The position numbers and the translations under genes were made by a program. The notes under the pieces are model-generated. The model was not told the origin of the DNA. It worked only from the letters and a program-made list of their open reading frames with translations, and ran no database searches. A stretch of DNA of 24,296 nt from DATJQF01 sp035505995 (lineage in GTDB: Bacteria > Bacteroidota > Bacteroidia > Bacteroidales > FEN-979), in the NCBI GenBank assembly GCA_035505995.1, contig DATJQF010000097.1, positions 1-24,296 on the forward strand. Direction: 5' to 3'. Below, in pieces: positions 6,845 through 16,141 of the stretch. The first letter of the stretch is position 1. Each line of letters begins with the position of its first letter.

Positions 6845-9800
6845 TCATTGCAACAAGATTTTCCGGGTACAGGTCCCGGATCCGGTGGATGCGTGAAGGA
6901 TATAGATCCCTTTGGGCAGACCGGTGAGGTCGATCACTTCCGACCAATCACCCGAAACAGCCAGCCCGTCCTTTTCGAATACCGGCTTATCGAGCATGTC
7001 TGTGATCCGGATTGACAATTGTTCCGTCTCACGGAAGGACATCCTCACCGTAAAAGCGCCCGGAGTCGGATTCGGGTACACTATCGCCGACAGCAGCCCC
7101 GACTGTTCAGGTATCCCGGTGCAGTCCTTGAAGGTGATGTTCACCGAATCCCTTGCATGGCATCCGGAAGCATTGGCAACATCCACCCGGAAAAGCGTCA
7201 TTCCGAAGCCGCCCGTCACCGAGGTATCCACCTGGATCATTCGCAGAGCGGCTCCGCCCGGCGTCCAGTAATATCGTCCCCCGGCAACAGAATCCACCGA
7301 CAGGGTGACCGTCTGCCCCCCGCAAAGGGTATCCTTCGGGAAAAAGCTGATATGCGTGGTCAGGGGGATCCCTACCGTCATCCAGACGCTGCGGGAAGTA
7401 TGGCCGTAGGTCCCGTAAGCGGTCAGCCGGAGCCGGACCGTGCCGGCCAACAGATCGTCCGGTCCGAGCGTATAAACCGGATCGGGGATCGTATCGTTAT
7501 CGAAGGTACCGTCGCCATAGGTGGTCCAGAGCAGGGAGTCGAAGGCTGATGCCGTGGCATCCAGGTGAACGGAGGTAACTCCGCAGAGCGTATCGTTGGA
7601 CCCGGCATCCACAATGGGCAGCGGCGGAGGCGGAAATTCAATGAAGTCGATCCAGCCGCGGTCCTGGCCGGCGCTTTCGGAGATATCCTTCACATAAGCC
7701 CATTTGAATTGATGGCTGCCGGCGGGAACGAAATAGGCTTCCCGCTCCCAGGGCTGCTCACCCGACCATTCTCCGGCCAGGACGCCGTCCACATAGAATC
7801 TCAGGAAATCAAAGTTCGCCTCGGAAGAGACCCTGCGGTAAAAAGAGATAGTGTCATCCACGCCGGTAATATAATTAAGCAGCAGGATGCTCGATTGCTC
7901 GTCATATATCAATCCCGACCTGCAGCAGTGGTGTCCTTCCCAGGGCTCATAGGCAGTGACGTACCAAGGCATGCCGCTGAACTGCCAGGGGAATTTGCTG
8001 AAATTATTCGACTCCCAGTCCTCCACAATCAGCCCGATGGTTTCAAGGTAGGACTGCGTGGCATGGTATAACCCTGACGCCGCCCGGAAAGTAAAATTGC
8101 ATCCGGTTCCCACCGGAGCTTCGTCACTGATGGCAGCGGTGAATACCGCAGTGGCCTGCAGGCCGGGAAGAATGTCGCCCACAAAGACGGAATCCTGCTC
8201 AATGGACAGGAATGAACAGGCAGCAGACATTTTCACGTACGAGGACTGGCAGGAGAAACTGCCCACATCGGATATATAAAGTACGACCTGCACGGTCTCG
8301 CCCGGATCAAGCTTTCCGTTCCGGTTCCCGTCCAGCGTGTCAACGATCCTCAGACTATCGATGTGAAATGCCGGCGCATGCGATTCCACAAAGAAATGGC
8401 TGAACCAGGAGGTATCGGCATTGTAGGACCAGACATTGAATCGGATCTGCAGCCCGTCGGGGATGCTGTCGGATACCTTCAGGGAGTAACCGTGCTGGAT
8501 GGTTTTACGATCCCCCGGATTGAGATCCCCGTAGTAAGCTGCATCCTGTGTAAACGTGATATAAGGCGAATTGGACGAGACCTCCGAATTAACCTGAAAG
8601 GCCGGCTGGTCTCCTACATTCTTCAACCCGAGATCCAGGTACAGCGAATCCCGGTAGTTCAGATCCCCAGGGGTACCGGAGGCAATCGAAAACAGGGAAT
8701 CGGAATCATACACCACGTAAGGCTGACCGGGAGCAGGAGAAAGCAGGAAGGGGGACGTGTAGGAAAGAGCAACCCCGGTGCGGTTATCGGTCCACACGGG
8801 ATAGATCTTCCGGTTGGAGGAGCTGATCCCGAGATAATCCCCGAAATAATAGATCGACAGGCCGGGGATCCCCGACGGGGTGAAAGCCACATCGCTCACC
8901 CGCGCATCGCTCCAGGTATTCCCCTGGTCGTAGGAATAGGAAACCCAGGTTTCGCATTGGGTTGAATCCACATCCCGGTCGTCATAATAGACCACACACA
9001 GGTAACCTGTTGCCGGGTCGCAGGTGATCCAGGGAAAGAAATGTTCTTTCCCGAGGCCCGGAGTATCCTGGTTCACCCGCACCGGTGCCGACCAGGAATC
9101 GCCCTGGTCTGTGGAGCGGATCATATATACATCGATATCCGGACCCAGGTTGGTGCCCGGAACTCCGATATTCGCCCAAACGATATAGATGGTTCCGCGG
9201 GAGGTGCTGTTGCTGTTATCGACCGTCATGGACGGGAACGAGTTCACCCGCATGTTCTTCGAGGTCTCGGTCATGCGGATGCCGCGTATGTTCTGGAGGA
9301 TCCGCACGCCGGGCTCAAAGGTCTCCCCGCCGTTCAGGGACATGGCAAAGCCGATGGCCGTTTCATCCGAAGGCCAGGTGTCGTAGATCGACCAGGCGGC
9401 GTACACTTCTCCACCGGGTCCGGTACAAATGTTCACCCCGTGGTTGAAGCTCCCGGCGTATACTTCCTGGCTCAGGTTCTGAGGGCCCGACCAGGTAAGG
9501 CCGTGATCAATGGAACGGCAAAGCTCAATATCATTTTCATTAGCCGCACCGCTCACCCCGTTCGTCCAGGCTGCGTACAGATGTCCCTGGTAGGGACTGG
9601 TGGGAGAATTATCGATCCAGAGGTGGTTCTTGTCCAGGATATTATTTCCGGGCGGCACGGATTCCACCTGGACATCGTGCCAGGTCTGGCCGAAATCGGA
9701 CGACCAGGCCACCGATTGCCCCCAGGTATTGTCGATCTTCCCCACGTACCACCAGCCGTTCAGCCCGATAGCCGTTGCCGGATCCCCGAGGTTTTCATTG

Positions 9801-10255
9801 CCGGCGCCCTGGGTCGATCCTCCCCAGCCTTCCCCGGCATCGCGGGAAAAACGATCATCGGCCCCGTACAGCTGCAGGGCCTCCGTACCGTTCCAGTCGG
9901 TTGAATTGTTTGAATTCAGCAGGGTGGATTCATTGAAAGGATCGGGAAATACCGAATTTTCGCTCTGAGTCAGGCCGGACGTATCCGTCAGGGGAACATC
10001 CGGGGAATCCTGCGGCAGGAGGTCCTTGCCGGCGATCCGGTTGCCCTTGAATACGGGTTGAACGAATTTACCGGGAGGTGCGGGATAAAGGTACCCCAGC
10101 TTTGCCATCTTCATCCAATACCCGAGGTTGTCGATCCTGGTATTGACGATCCCCTGGCCGGCGGGAGTCACCCTGGGAAAATACTTCGGCAGCTGCTGGG
10201 AGAAAATGGAAAACGGCAACAGGAAAAGAAACAATGAGTATATGATATTTTTCAT
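6845..10255 (-). CDS. Secreted Asp-box (BNR) beta-propeller protein with T9SS sorting domain
   Basis: The 1136-residue protein begins at ATG MKNIIYSLFLFLLPFS, a clear signal peptide. An in-frame ATG 24 bp upstream is rejected because it overlaps the -7 promoter. Five Asp-box motifs (S-x-D-x-G-x-T-W type) are visible near residues 185 (SSDFGQTW), 248 (SIDHGLTW), 306 (SLNGGETF, degenerate), 381 (STDQGDSW) and 441 (SYDQGNTW), indicating a sialidase-like propeller. A region with the calcium-binding-like loop DTLDGNRNGKLDPGET follows near 640. Then come a jelly-roll/MAM or cleaved-adhesin-like domain (about 745-875), Ig/PKD-like segments (880-1045) and a C-terminal type A sorting domain (about 1055-1136, VYPNPTPGAF and GIYIL). 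The sialidase FRIP motif is not seen, so a sialidase activity should not be assumed. It is probably surface-attached through T9SS. Confidence 0.88.
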   Translation of the reverse strand: MKNIIYSLFLFLLPFSIFSQQLPKYFPRVTPAGQGIVNTRIDNLGYWMKMAKLGYLYPAPPGKFVQPVFKGNRIAGKDLLPQDSPDVPLTDTSGLTQSENSVFPDPFNESTLLNSNNSTDWNGTEALQLYGADDRFSRDAGEGWGGSTQGAGNENLGDPATAIGLNGWWYVGKIDNTWGQSVAWSSDFGQTWHDVQVESVPPGNNILDKNHLWIDNSPTSPYQGHLYAAWTNGVSGAANENDIELCRSIDHGLTWSGPQNLSQEVYAGSFNHGVNICTGPGGEVYAAWSIYDTWPSDETAIGFAMSLNGGETFEPGVRILQNIRGIRMTETSKNMRVNSFPSMTVDNSNSTSRGTIYIVWANIGVPGTNLGPDIDVYMIRSTDQGDSWSAPVRVNQDTPGLGKEHFFPWITCDPATGYLCVVYYDDRDVDSTQCETWVSYSYDQGNTWSDARVSDVAFTPSGIPGLSIYYFGDYLGISSSNRKIYPVWTDNRTGVALSYTSPFLLSPAPGQPYVVYDSDSLFSIASGTPGDLNYRDSLYLDLGLKNVGDQPAFQVNSEVSSNSPYITFTQDAAYYGDLNPGDRKTIQHGYSLKVSDSIPDGLQIRFNVWSYNADTSWFSHFFVESHAPAFHIDSLRIVDTLDGNRNGKLDPGETVQVVLYISDVGSFSCQSSYVKMSAACSFLSIEQDSVFVGDILPGLQATAVFTAAISDEAPVGTGCNFTFRAASGLYHATQSYLETIGLIVEDWESNNFSKFPWQFSGMPWYVTAYEPWEGHHCCRSGLIYDEQSSILLLNYITGVDDTISFYRRVSSEANFDFLRFYVDGVLAGEWSGEQPWEREAYFVPAGSHQFKWAYVKDISESAGQDRGWIDFIEFPPPPLPIVDAGSNDTLCGVTSVHLDATASAFDSLLWTTYGDGTFDNDTIPDPVYTLGPDDLLAGTVRLRLTAYGTYGHTSRSVWMTVGIPLTTHISFFPKDTLCGGQTVTLSVDSVAGGRYYWTPGGAALRMIQVDTSVTGGFGMTLFRVDVANASGCHARDSVNITFKDCTGIPEQSGLLSAIVYPNPTPGAFTVRMSFRETEQLSIRITDMLDKPVFEKDGLAVSGDWSEVIDLTGLPKGIYILHASTGSGTCTRKILLQ

Positions 10256-10276
10256 GGTATTGAAAAAATCAATATA

Positions 10277-10284
10277 CAAAGTTA
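10277..10284 (-). promoter_or_regulatory. Bacteroidota-type -7 promoter element (TAACTTTG)
   Basis: TAACTTTG on the minus strand matches TAnnTTTG exactly, 21 bp before the start of the BNR protein. A T-rich -33 region lies about 20 bp further up, without a full TTTG. It also overlaps the alternative upstream ATG, which supports the start chosen at 10255. Confidence 0.6.
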
Positions 10285-10349
10285 CTTAAAAGTAAGGCTG
10301 AAAAATCGTGATGAAGGACGTGACGAATTTACAAACAAGTAATACTTTA

Positions 10350-10370
10350 TGCCTCACGCGTCAAGCGTCA
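10350..10370 (-). repeat. Degenerate 7-bp tandem repeat, three units
   Basis: On the minus strand, just after the stop of the first C25 peptidase, the sequence reads TGACGCT, TGACGCG, TGAGGCA. These are three heptamers sharing TGA-G-C positions. It resembles, in unit length and location at a gene end, the five-unit tract at 3781-3815, though the unit sequence differs. Confidence 0.55.
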
Positions 10371-10374
10371 CATC

Positions 10375-13300
10375 TTATTTCTCAATCACGATCTTCTTTA
10401 CGAATGAACCGTTGGCACTTTCGATCTTCAGGAAATACACTCCGGCAGAGAGGTTCGTAAGATCGAGCGTCCTGTTCGAACGGGATTCAAGCCGGATGCT
10501 GTTTTCGGTATAGACGACCGTTCCGACGGGGTTGAAAATTTTAACATCAAGGGTTACCGGGATGCCCGAACGGAGGGTGATATTCAATTTCCCGGAGGAC
10601 GGGTTCGGGTAAACCAGGAACCCGGAAGGATTGAGCTCTTCAATGCCTACCGGTGCATAGACCGTGACCTTTTTATCCGCCGAAACATTTCCTGTACCGC
10701 AGTTGTTAACCCCTAACACCGTGATATGAGCATCCCCGCGGTAAGTATGGTCCCAGTCGACCGACCCGGTCAGGCCGGTCCCGGATATCGTTCCTGCATC
10801 AACCGGGTCGATCTGCCAGGTATAGCTGTCCGCATCCTGGACCGGATCGGCGGTGAAGTCGGTGTGGCTTACCTTGTTCAGGTTGACGCTGTCGGGCCCG
10901 GAAGGCCTGGCAGCCGGGGACGGTAACGGATTCACCGTAACCGGAAATCCTGCGGAAAGGCTTCCCTCCCCGCAGTCGTTGACCCCTTTCACAAACACCG
11001 TGGCAGCACCGGTAAAAGTGGCGGAGGCATTAAAAGAAACCGTGGCGGAATCGCCGGTAAATGTCCCCGCTTCTGTCGGGGTTACCTCCCAGCCGTAAGA
11101 AGTCGCATAAAGGGTTCCCGCCGTCGTATACAGGTTGCCGGTTGAACCCTGGCAGATCTCCGCCGGACCCGACGGAACTGCTGCAATGCCCGGTAAATCC
11201 AGCACGAGGACATCCTGTGTGATCGTATCGGCGCAAGTCGAATTGTTCAGGGCCACCAGGGTAACATGATAATATCCCGCCGACAGGAAGGTATGAGAAG
11301 GGTTCTGCAACGTGGAAGTATTGTAGGTCCCCGAAGAGGGATCGCCGAAATTCCATCTCCACATGTTCACGGTTCCTCCGTTACCGTTGGTCTGATCGGT
11401 GAAATCGGTCGGCTGTCCAAAACAGGCCGGGATATACTGGAATGCAGCGGCAGGGAAAGGATGTACCTGAATATAAGGATCCAGGTCGGTAGTGCTGGAA
11501 AGGGTATCGCGGGTGACGGTCAGGGAGACCGCGAAATCTCCGGGATTGGAAAAAACGATCCCCTGCGGGTTTTGCACGTTGGAGGTCGGGGGGGTCCCGC
11601 CGGTGAACGTCCAGGACCAGCCTGTTGGGATTCCCGAGGAAATGTCGGTGAAATCAACGGAAGAGCCGGGGCAGATCTGTGTGGCGGTGGCGGTGAAGTC
11701 AGCCACCAGCGCATCACTGACCACCGGCACCAGCGCGGTATAGCGGAAATAATTCTGCTTGGTAACCGTGACCCGGACCATGGTTCCTGCCGTCTGGGGA
11801 GGGATGGTGATCGCCACCGGGGTGGCGCCCTGGCCCGTTCCCGTTGCAATGATCGCATCGTTCACTGTCAACCCGATCGAAGCGCCTTCATTGGCGGATA
11901 TATTGAAAGTAGTGGATCCTTCCAGGATCGTGTTATCATGGGTTACCGTAAGCGGCTGCGGGACCTCGTAATAAAGCATGGTAAAGGCATCGCCATGCAT
12001 GTGGAACAGATTGAAGGTTATATTCTTTTCCTGGGGGTCCGAGGGCCAGCTCGACTGCTTTAAAAAATACTTGCCCGCTGCATGGCCGAATGCGGGTAGC
12101 GCTCCCCTGGAGGGCGGGTTGGGATTTTCCGACGGCATGAAATCGTCCCACATGTTATCGAACATACCCCAGACGAAGGTGTCATTCACGAACGAATAGG
12201 AGACTTCGGTCGGACAAACCACTCCCAGTGCTCCCGAATTATACCCGTTATAGGTATGGCGGTGAAATGTTTCCCCAAAGCATTCGGTAGAACGGTGGTA
12301 GGCGCCGGTCTGGCAATTGATCGAGAACACAAAGATCAATGCATTGTTGGTCAGGTTCACCACGTCGCTGCTGTGATAAGAAGGTTCACCCCAGCCGATA
12401 TATTCCCCGTGATCCCGGTGCAGCATCATAAAGGCGCCCGAATCGATAGCGGCATTGATCTTCGCGGCATTCCCCCCCGACCATCCGCCCAGTTCGGCGG
12501 GGGTGGCCGGGATATACCCGAGCCCGGCCGGTCCGAAATAGCTGGTGATCTGGGAAGTATTGGCGGCTGTCGACCAGGTACTGCCCGGATTTCCCTGGTA
12601 AACGGCATTGATCCTTCGCGGGGTTTTTCCCTGTACATTTCTGAAATATCCTCCAACGATCTCCCCGCAAAGCTGGAACCAGCGATCCGTTTCCCAACCG
12701 ATCGAAGTTATCGGCTTTGAGTAATATACCGGGTCGGTGACCGGAGTGCGCTCATTGGTCAGGAACTTGGTGACCATGACCCGGAGCTGGGAGGAATCAT
12801 TGGCTGTGATCCGGGAGAAGACCACGTCCGGGAGCACGTCGCCGTCCACGTCCGCATACTTGTTATCGGCCGCGAAATCCGGATATCCGGCATCATGATG
12901 CAGCAGCGGGGATATGATGTTCTTGGTCCCGTCGGTACCGTAATCGCCCAGCAGCAGGCAGGCGACCGGCTTGATGGTCCAGTTGTTATAGGCGTTGTCG
13001 ATGAAATTCTCGATGGCGGTCGTCGTATTGCCTCCCACATCGTCCAGGGTATAAACATGCGTCAGGATCCCCTGCTGGTTCCGGAAGCGCCGGATCGTAT
13101 CGGCCCATGCCTGGAATGCAGGTCCCGTCGGGCAGATAATGATATATTCACATTCCACGTCCTTGGAGGAGGGAGAATAAGTCTGGAACCGTTGGTCGTA
13201 ATCAATGACCGGCAGGGAGGAATAGTTGAGCATCATGTCGGACAGGATCGGATCCCACCACTTATTCCGGTAAAGGGTATTCCCGAACTGGCCGTTCCCC

Positions 13301-13881
13301 CTGTCGAAGCTGACCTCTATGCGGAGATCCTTATAAATGGTAAGGTCGCGGGTGACCGGGTTATACTGGAACGGGGTAGTCCCGATAATGATCGCATCCA
13401 CCCCGCGGATGTGCATCACCTGGGAGATCTGCACCGGGGAAGCAGGATAGTTTGCATTCTGAGAGTAGATCGCCTGATTTTTTGCATAGTGCAGGGGCGT
13501 ATCATCATCGCCGAGAGGAATTTTCGGGGCAGGAGCGATATTCACGTTGTGCAACACTTCCGTCCGCCGGGCCACGATGGTCACCCTGGGGACTGAACCG
13601 GTTGGAATGGCCAGGTATCTGCCCTTGCTGGGCAGGTTGGGGGCGCCCGCATCATTGAAAAGCAGGTTGCCGGGGAGGCTGATATCTTTCATCGCCTCTC
13701 CGTTGATGCTGATATCCTCCAGCGAAAAGACCGGCATTGAGTAAACCAGCTGAACGTGAGAAGGGGTTGCCTCCAGGATGTTGTATCCTGCTTTGCCCCA
13801 GTTGTCCGTGTAAGAAAATGTCTGGGACCGGGCACCCATGAATGCAAAAGAAAAAACCAATAAAAAAGTAAACTTCTTCAT
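10375..13881 (-). CDS. Gingipain-like C25 cysteine peptidase with PKD/Ig domains and T9SS sorting domain
   Basis: The 1168-residue protein has a signal peptide (MKKFTFLLVFSFAFMGARS) and an N-terminal propeptide-like region to about 235. A C25 peptidase domain spans about 240-640, where the catalytic dyad is visible as His491 in HRDHGEYIGWG and Cys523 in FVFSINCQTGAY, followed by STECFGETF and the fold-end marker FNLFHMHGDAF. An Ig-like C25-associated domain (about 645-725), two PKD domains (about 728-895), two Ig-like repeats (900-1080) and a type A sorting domain (VYPNPSSGK, GVYFLK, ending KKIVIEK) complete it. It should be a surface or secreted endopeptidase. Arg/Lys specificity as in Porphyromonas gingipains cannot be assumed. 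An ATG 18 bp upstream (LNFRS) is a less likely start because MKKFT starts a better signal peptide. Confidence 0.92.
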   Translation of the reverse strand: MKKFTFLLVFSFAFMGARSQTFSYTDNWGKAGYNILEATPSHVQLVYSMPVFSLEDISINGEAMKDISLPGNLLFNDAGAPNLPSKGRYLAIPTGSVPRVTIVARRTEVLHNVNIAPAPKIPLGDDDTPLHYAKNQAIYSQNANYPASPVQISQVMHIRGVDAIIIGTTPFQYNPVTRDLTIYKDLRIEVSFDRGNGQFGNTLYRNKWWDPILSDMMLNYSSLPVIDYDQRFQTYSPSSKDVECEYIIICPTGPAFQAWADTIRRFRNQQGILTHVYTLDDVGGNTTTAIENFIDNAYNNWTIKPVACLLLGDYGTDGTKNIISPLLHHDAGYPDFAADNKYADVDGDVLPDVVFSRITANDSSQLRVMVTKFLTNERTPVTDPVYYSKPITSIGWETDRWFQLCGEIVGGYFRNVQGKTPRRINAVYQGNPGSTWSTAANTSQITSYFGPAGLGYIPATPAELGGWSGGNAAKINAAIDSGAFMMLHRDHGEYIGWGEPSYHSSDVVNLTNNALIFVFSINCQTGAYHRSTECFGETFHRHTYNGYNSGALGVVCPTEVSYSFVNDTFVWGMFDNMWDDFMPSENPNPPSRGALPAFGHAAGKYFLKQSSWPSDPQEKNITFNLFHMHGDAFTMLYYEVPQPLTVTHDNTILEGSTTFNISANEGASIGLTVNDAIIATGTGQGATPVAITIPPQTAGTMVRVTVTKQNYFRYTALVPVVSDALVADFTATATQICPGSSVDFTDISSGIPTGWSWTFTGGTPPTSNVQNPQGIVFSNPGDFAVSLTVTRDTLSSTTDLDPYIQVHPFPAAAFQYIPACFGQPTDFTDQTNGNGGTVNMWRWNFGDPSSGTYNTSTLQNPSHTFLSAGYYHVTLVALNNSTCADTITQDVLVLDLPGIAAVPSGPAEICQGSTGNLYTTAGTLYATSYGWEVTPTEAGTFTGDSATVSFNASATFTGAATVFVKGVNDCGEGSLSAGFPVTVNPLPSPAARPSGPDSVNLNKVSHTDFTADPVQDADSYTWQIDPVDAGTISGTGLTGSVDWDHTYRGDAHITVLGVNNCGTGNVSADKKVTVYAPVGIEELNPSGFLVYPNPSSGKLNITLRSGIPVTLDVKIFNPVGTVVYTENSIRLESRSNRTLDLTNLSAGVYFLKIESANGSFVKKIVIEK

Positions 13882-13899
13882 AGATCTGAAATTGAGCAT

Positions 13900-13907
13900 A
13901 AAAGATA
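13900..13907 (-). promoter_or_regulatory. Weak -7-like element (TATCTTTT)
   Basis: TATCTTTT matches TAnnTTTG at all but the last base and lies 18 bp before the start of the first C25 gene. It overlaps the end of an inverted repeat, so it may be weak or not used if the gene is read through from upstream. Confidence 0.3.
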
Positions 13908-13912
13908 TTTAT

Positions 13913-13941
13913 ACCGGGAATCAAAAATAAAAACTCCCGGT
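13913..13941 (-). terminator. Inverted repeat between the two C25 genes, possible weak terminator
   Basis: ACCGGGA at 13913-13919 pairs perfectly with TCCCGGT at 13935-13941, a 7-bp stem with a 15-nt AT-rich loop, beginning 7 bp after the stop of the C25 gene at 13948. No long T-run follows on the minus strand, so termination would be partial at best. Confidence 0.4.
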
Positions 13942-13947
13942 CGAAAA

Positions 13948-16047
13948 TCAGCGGGTCACTACCACTTTTTTAACAGAAGAGGAGGTTCCGTCCTCTACCC
14001 GGCAGAAATAAACGCCGGGGGCGCAGTGGGTCAGGTCAAGATATGTAGTGATGGATAATGCAGATCCGTTGGTCAGTCGTTGTGGAACGGAAACTTCCTG
14101 CCCCATAGGATTAAGCATTGTGATCGTCAGGTCAGCATTGGCCGGTGCGTGAATGGTCAGCGTGATCCGGTCCCTGGCGGGGTTCGGATAGACGGAGAAA
14201 TTCAGGGAAGCTGTCGCCGGCCCAATACCCTGGGGCGCCTGGTTTTGCTGGATGACCGGCATTACCGGATCGCCCAGTGCATTGCAATCGTAATGGCACC
14301 ACCGTTGGGCTCCGGGCTCAAACTCACCGGGCAGATCGACCCACGGCGCCGTCTTGATCTTCGACATGGCATGGGTAGCGCCGAACTGGAGGATTTGTAA
14401 TGTATCGTTGTTGTAAGCGGATACAAATTCCCGCTCCAGGTGCTGGGAGGGTCCGTCGGTGGTTCCCTCGTCGAACCATCCGTACCGGCTGTTGAATACG
14501 CCGGCCGCGCAGAAATTATCTATTGTCACCATCTTCTGGGCGATACAGGCCGAGTGGTCAAAGCCGCCGTCCTCGCAGCCCTGCGTGTAGACGAATGTAT
14601 AATTATGGTCCACCCCGTTGACCAGGTAAAACGTTGAATTGGTGATCTGTGAAATATCCATCTTCAGCGCGTAGGTGAAATCTGCATGTCCCAGGTGATG
14701 GATAAAAGAGCGTCCTGTGTTGATGATGGATATCAAGGTATCAACCGGCCAGTAATCCCCGGGGAAGTTCTGGTCATAAAGCTTCAGGATATCGTTTTCG
14801 GAAGAGGGGACTCCGTAAGTGAAATAGCCGTTATCGCCGTGATTGTCGATCAGCAGATCCATGTAATCGCCTCCTTCCGTCCACGGACTGTCATACAGAT
14901 GCTCCCCGGCAAAAAGCGGGCGGTTGAATTCTCCCTGCACCGGATTCGTCTGAAAAGAAACGGTTTTATGGATCTCTGCGGCCAGCTCGGTCGCATCATT
15001 GAAGGGCATCCGGGCCACGGCCACATCCGGGAGGAGGTCATCCTCGCCGGGTTCCCCCCATTTATTATTCCCGTTGTCATTCCAGGTCCCGTCGAGACCG
15101 GAGTAATAAAGATCGGCGGGAATATCATAATCTTCATAGCCGCCGCCGGATTGCACATAGCAATAAAATCCGCGGTAAGGTACGATAGCCGGGTCACCGC
15201 CCAGCAGGACATAATTAATGTTATTATCCTGGTACTCCTGGATGATATAGTTGCGGATCTTCTCCTGGAGATCCTGTCCGGTCATATTGTTATCAATAAA
15301 TTCCACCGACTGAAACCGGCTGACCACCCCGGCCGCCTGATACATGTTCATGAGTTCCGTAAAACCGGCATGATAGGTTTCCGAGGAGATGATCAGCAAC
15401 TGGTAGTTGATGGCGGCGCTTTTCCGGGCCGGGTACTGCTGCATCATTTCCGGATTCTGCGCAAATGCTTTAACCCGGTTGTTGGCGCTTTCGGAGGAGG
15501 TAAGGTTTTCCAGGGCTTTTTGCGACTTCGGGTCAGGGGCTGTCTGAACAGTGATCGTTACTTTCTTATAATACGTTATCGTTCCGGCAGCGGGATTGTA
15601 GCGGACCGGGGTAAAGGTGGCCAGGGCAAATGCATAGCCGTTCAGGTACTGGGTCTGGACCGTCGTGTAAGCTTTTGCGGGATACGTTCCGGAGGATTGA
15701 TATACCTGCTCGTTCTTTTGGAAAGTCCCGGATCTTCCCTGCGAAATCGGCCGGACCTCCTGCTGGGGGAAAAGAATATAGGTTCCGGGCAGGGTGACTT
15801 CCTCCTCCCCGGTCATTTCGATGGAAACGGCTTTTTCTCCTGCCGGGAGGATCAGCGAGACCGGCAGGAAGGGCAGGGAAGGCTCCCCTGTTTTTCCGAT
15901 ATTCCGGGCATTCGGGAAGTTGAGGGTCGTATAGATCCCTTTGTAAGCCAGGTCCGGGTTATTGAAATAATAGGTTTTGCCCACGTTTCCTGCAAAGGCG
16001 ACAGCAAGGATCAGAGTGAGGGCGGCAAGGAGGGAGAAGCGTTTCAT
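13948..16047 (-). CDS. Compact C25-family cysteine peptidase with T9SS sorting domain
   Basis: The 699-residue protein has a signal peptide (residues 1-20, ending AVAFAG) and a gingipain-like propeptide (about 25-205). A C25 domain (about 210-600) carries a probable catalytic His454 in FIHHLGHADF and Cys491 in VYTQGCEDGGF, with GDPVMPV near the domain end. A short C-terminal type A sorting domain (about 615-699: VYPNPARDR, GVYFC, ending KKVVVTR) directs it through T9SS. Unlike the larger C25 gene downstream it lacks PKD/Ig modules, and the two peptidases differ in sequence around the active site, so they are distant relatives rather than a recent tandem copy. It is likely a secreted or surface peptidase; the specificity is unknown. 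Confidence 0.9.
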   Translation of the reverse strand: MKRFSLLAALTLILAVAFAGNVGKTYYFNNPDLAYKGIYTTLNFPNARNIGKTGEPSLPFLPVSLILPAGEKAVSIEMTGEEEVTLPGTYILFPQQEVRPISQGRSGTFQKNEQVYQSSGTYPAKAYTTVQTQYLNGYAFALATFTPVRYNPAAGTITYYKKVTITVQTAPDPKSQKALENLTSSESANNRVKAFAQNPEMMQQYPARKSAAINYQLLIISSETYHAGFTELMNMYQAAGVVSRFQSVEFIDNNMTGQDLQEKIRNYIIQEYQDNNINYVLLGGDPAIVPYRGFYCYVQSGGGYEDYDIPADLYYSGLDGTWNDNGNNKWGEPGEDDLLPDVAVARMPFNDATELAAEIHKTVSFQTNPVQGEFNRPLFAGEHLYDSPWTEGGDYMDLLIDNHGDNGYFTYGVPSSENDILKLYDQNFPGDYWPVDTLISIINTGRSFIHHLGHADFTYALKMDISQITNSTFYLVNGVDHNYTFVYTQGCEDGGFDHSACIAQKMVTIDNFCAAGVFNSRYGWFDEGTTDGPSQHLEREFVSAYNNDTLQILQFGATHAMSKIKTAPWVDLPGEFEPGAQRWCHYDCNALGDPVMPVIQQNQAPQGIGPATASLNFSVYPNPARDRITLTIHAPANADLTITMLNPMGQEVSVPQRLTNGSALSITTYLDLTHCAPGVYFCRVEDGTSSSVKKVVVTR

Positions 16048-16063
16048 AGCATCAATTTAAAAA

Positions 16064-16115
16064 CCTCAACCCCCAACCCCTTTTCCCTAAGGAAAAAGGA
16101 GAGAGGGGGATGAGG
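16064..16115. repeat. Palindromic C/G-rich intergenic element (copy 2)
   Basis: The element reads CCTCAACCCCC (16064-16074), then CCTTTTCC, the loop CTAA and GGAAAAAGG, ending GGGGGATGAGG (16105-16115). The outer arms pair at ten of eleven positions and the inner arms form a stem with one bulge, giving one long hairpin. It fills the 94-bp gap between the Omp28-like gene and the compact C25 gene. Confidence 0.7.
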
Positions 16116-16141
16116 CGAAAGTTCTACTTGATAAGGACTAC

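Noticed and set aside
10375..16047. Calling the C25 genes Arg- or Lys-gingipains
   Set aside because: Only the catalytic dyad and fold blocks can be seen; the specificity pocket cannot be read from sequence by eye.
14686..16113. 475-codon open frame on the plus strand
   Set aside because: It is antisense to the compact C25 peptidase, whose catalytic motifs, signal peptide and sorting domain prove the minus strand. The plus-strand translation has no recognisable domain.
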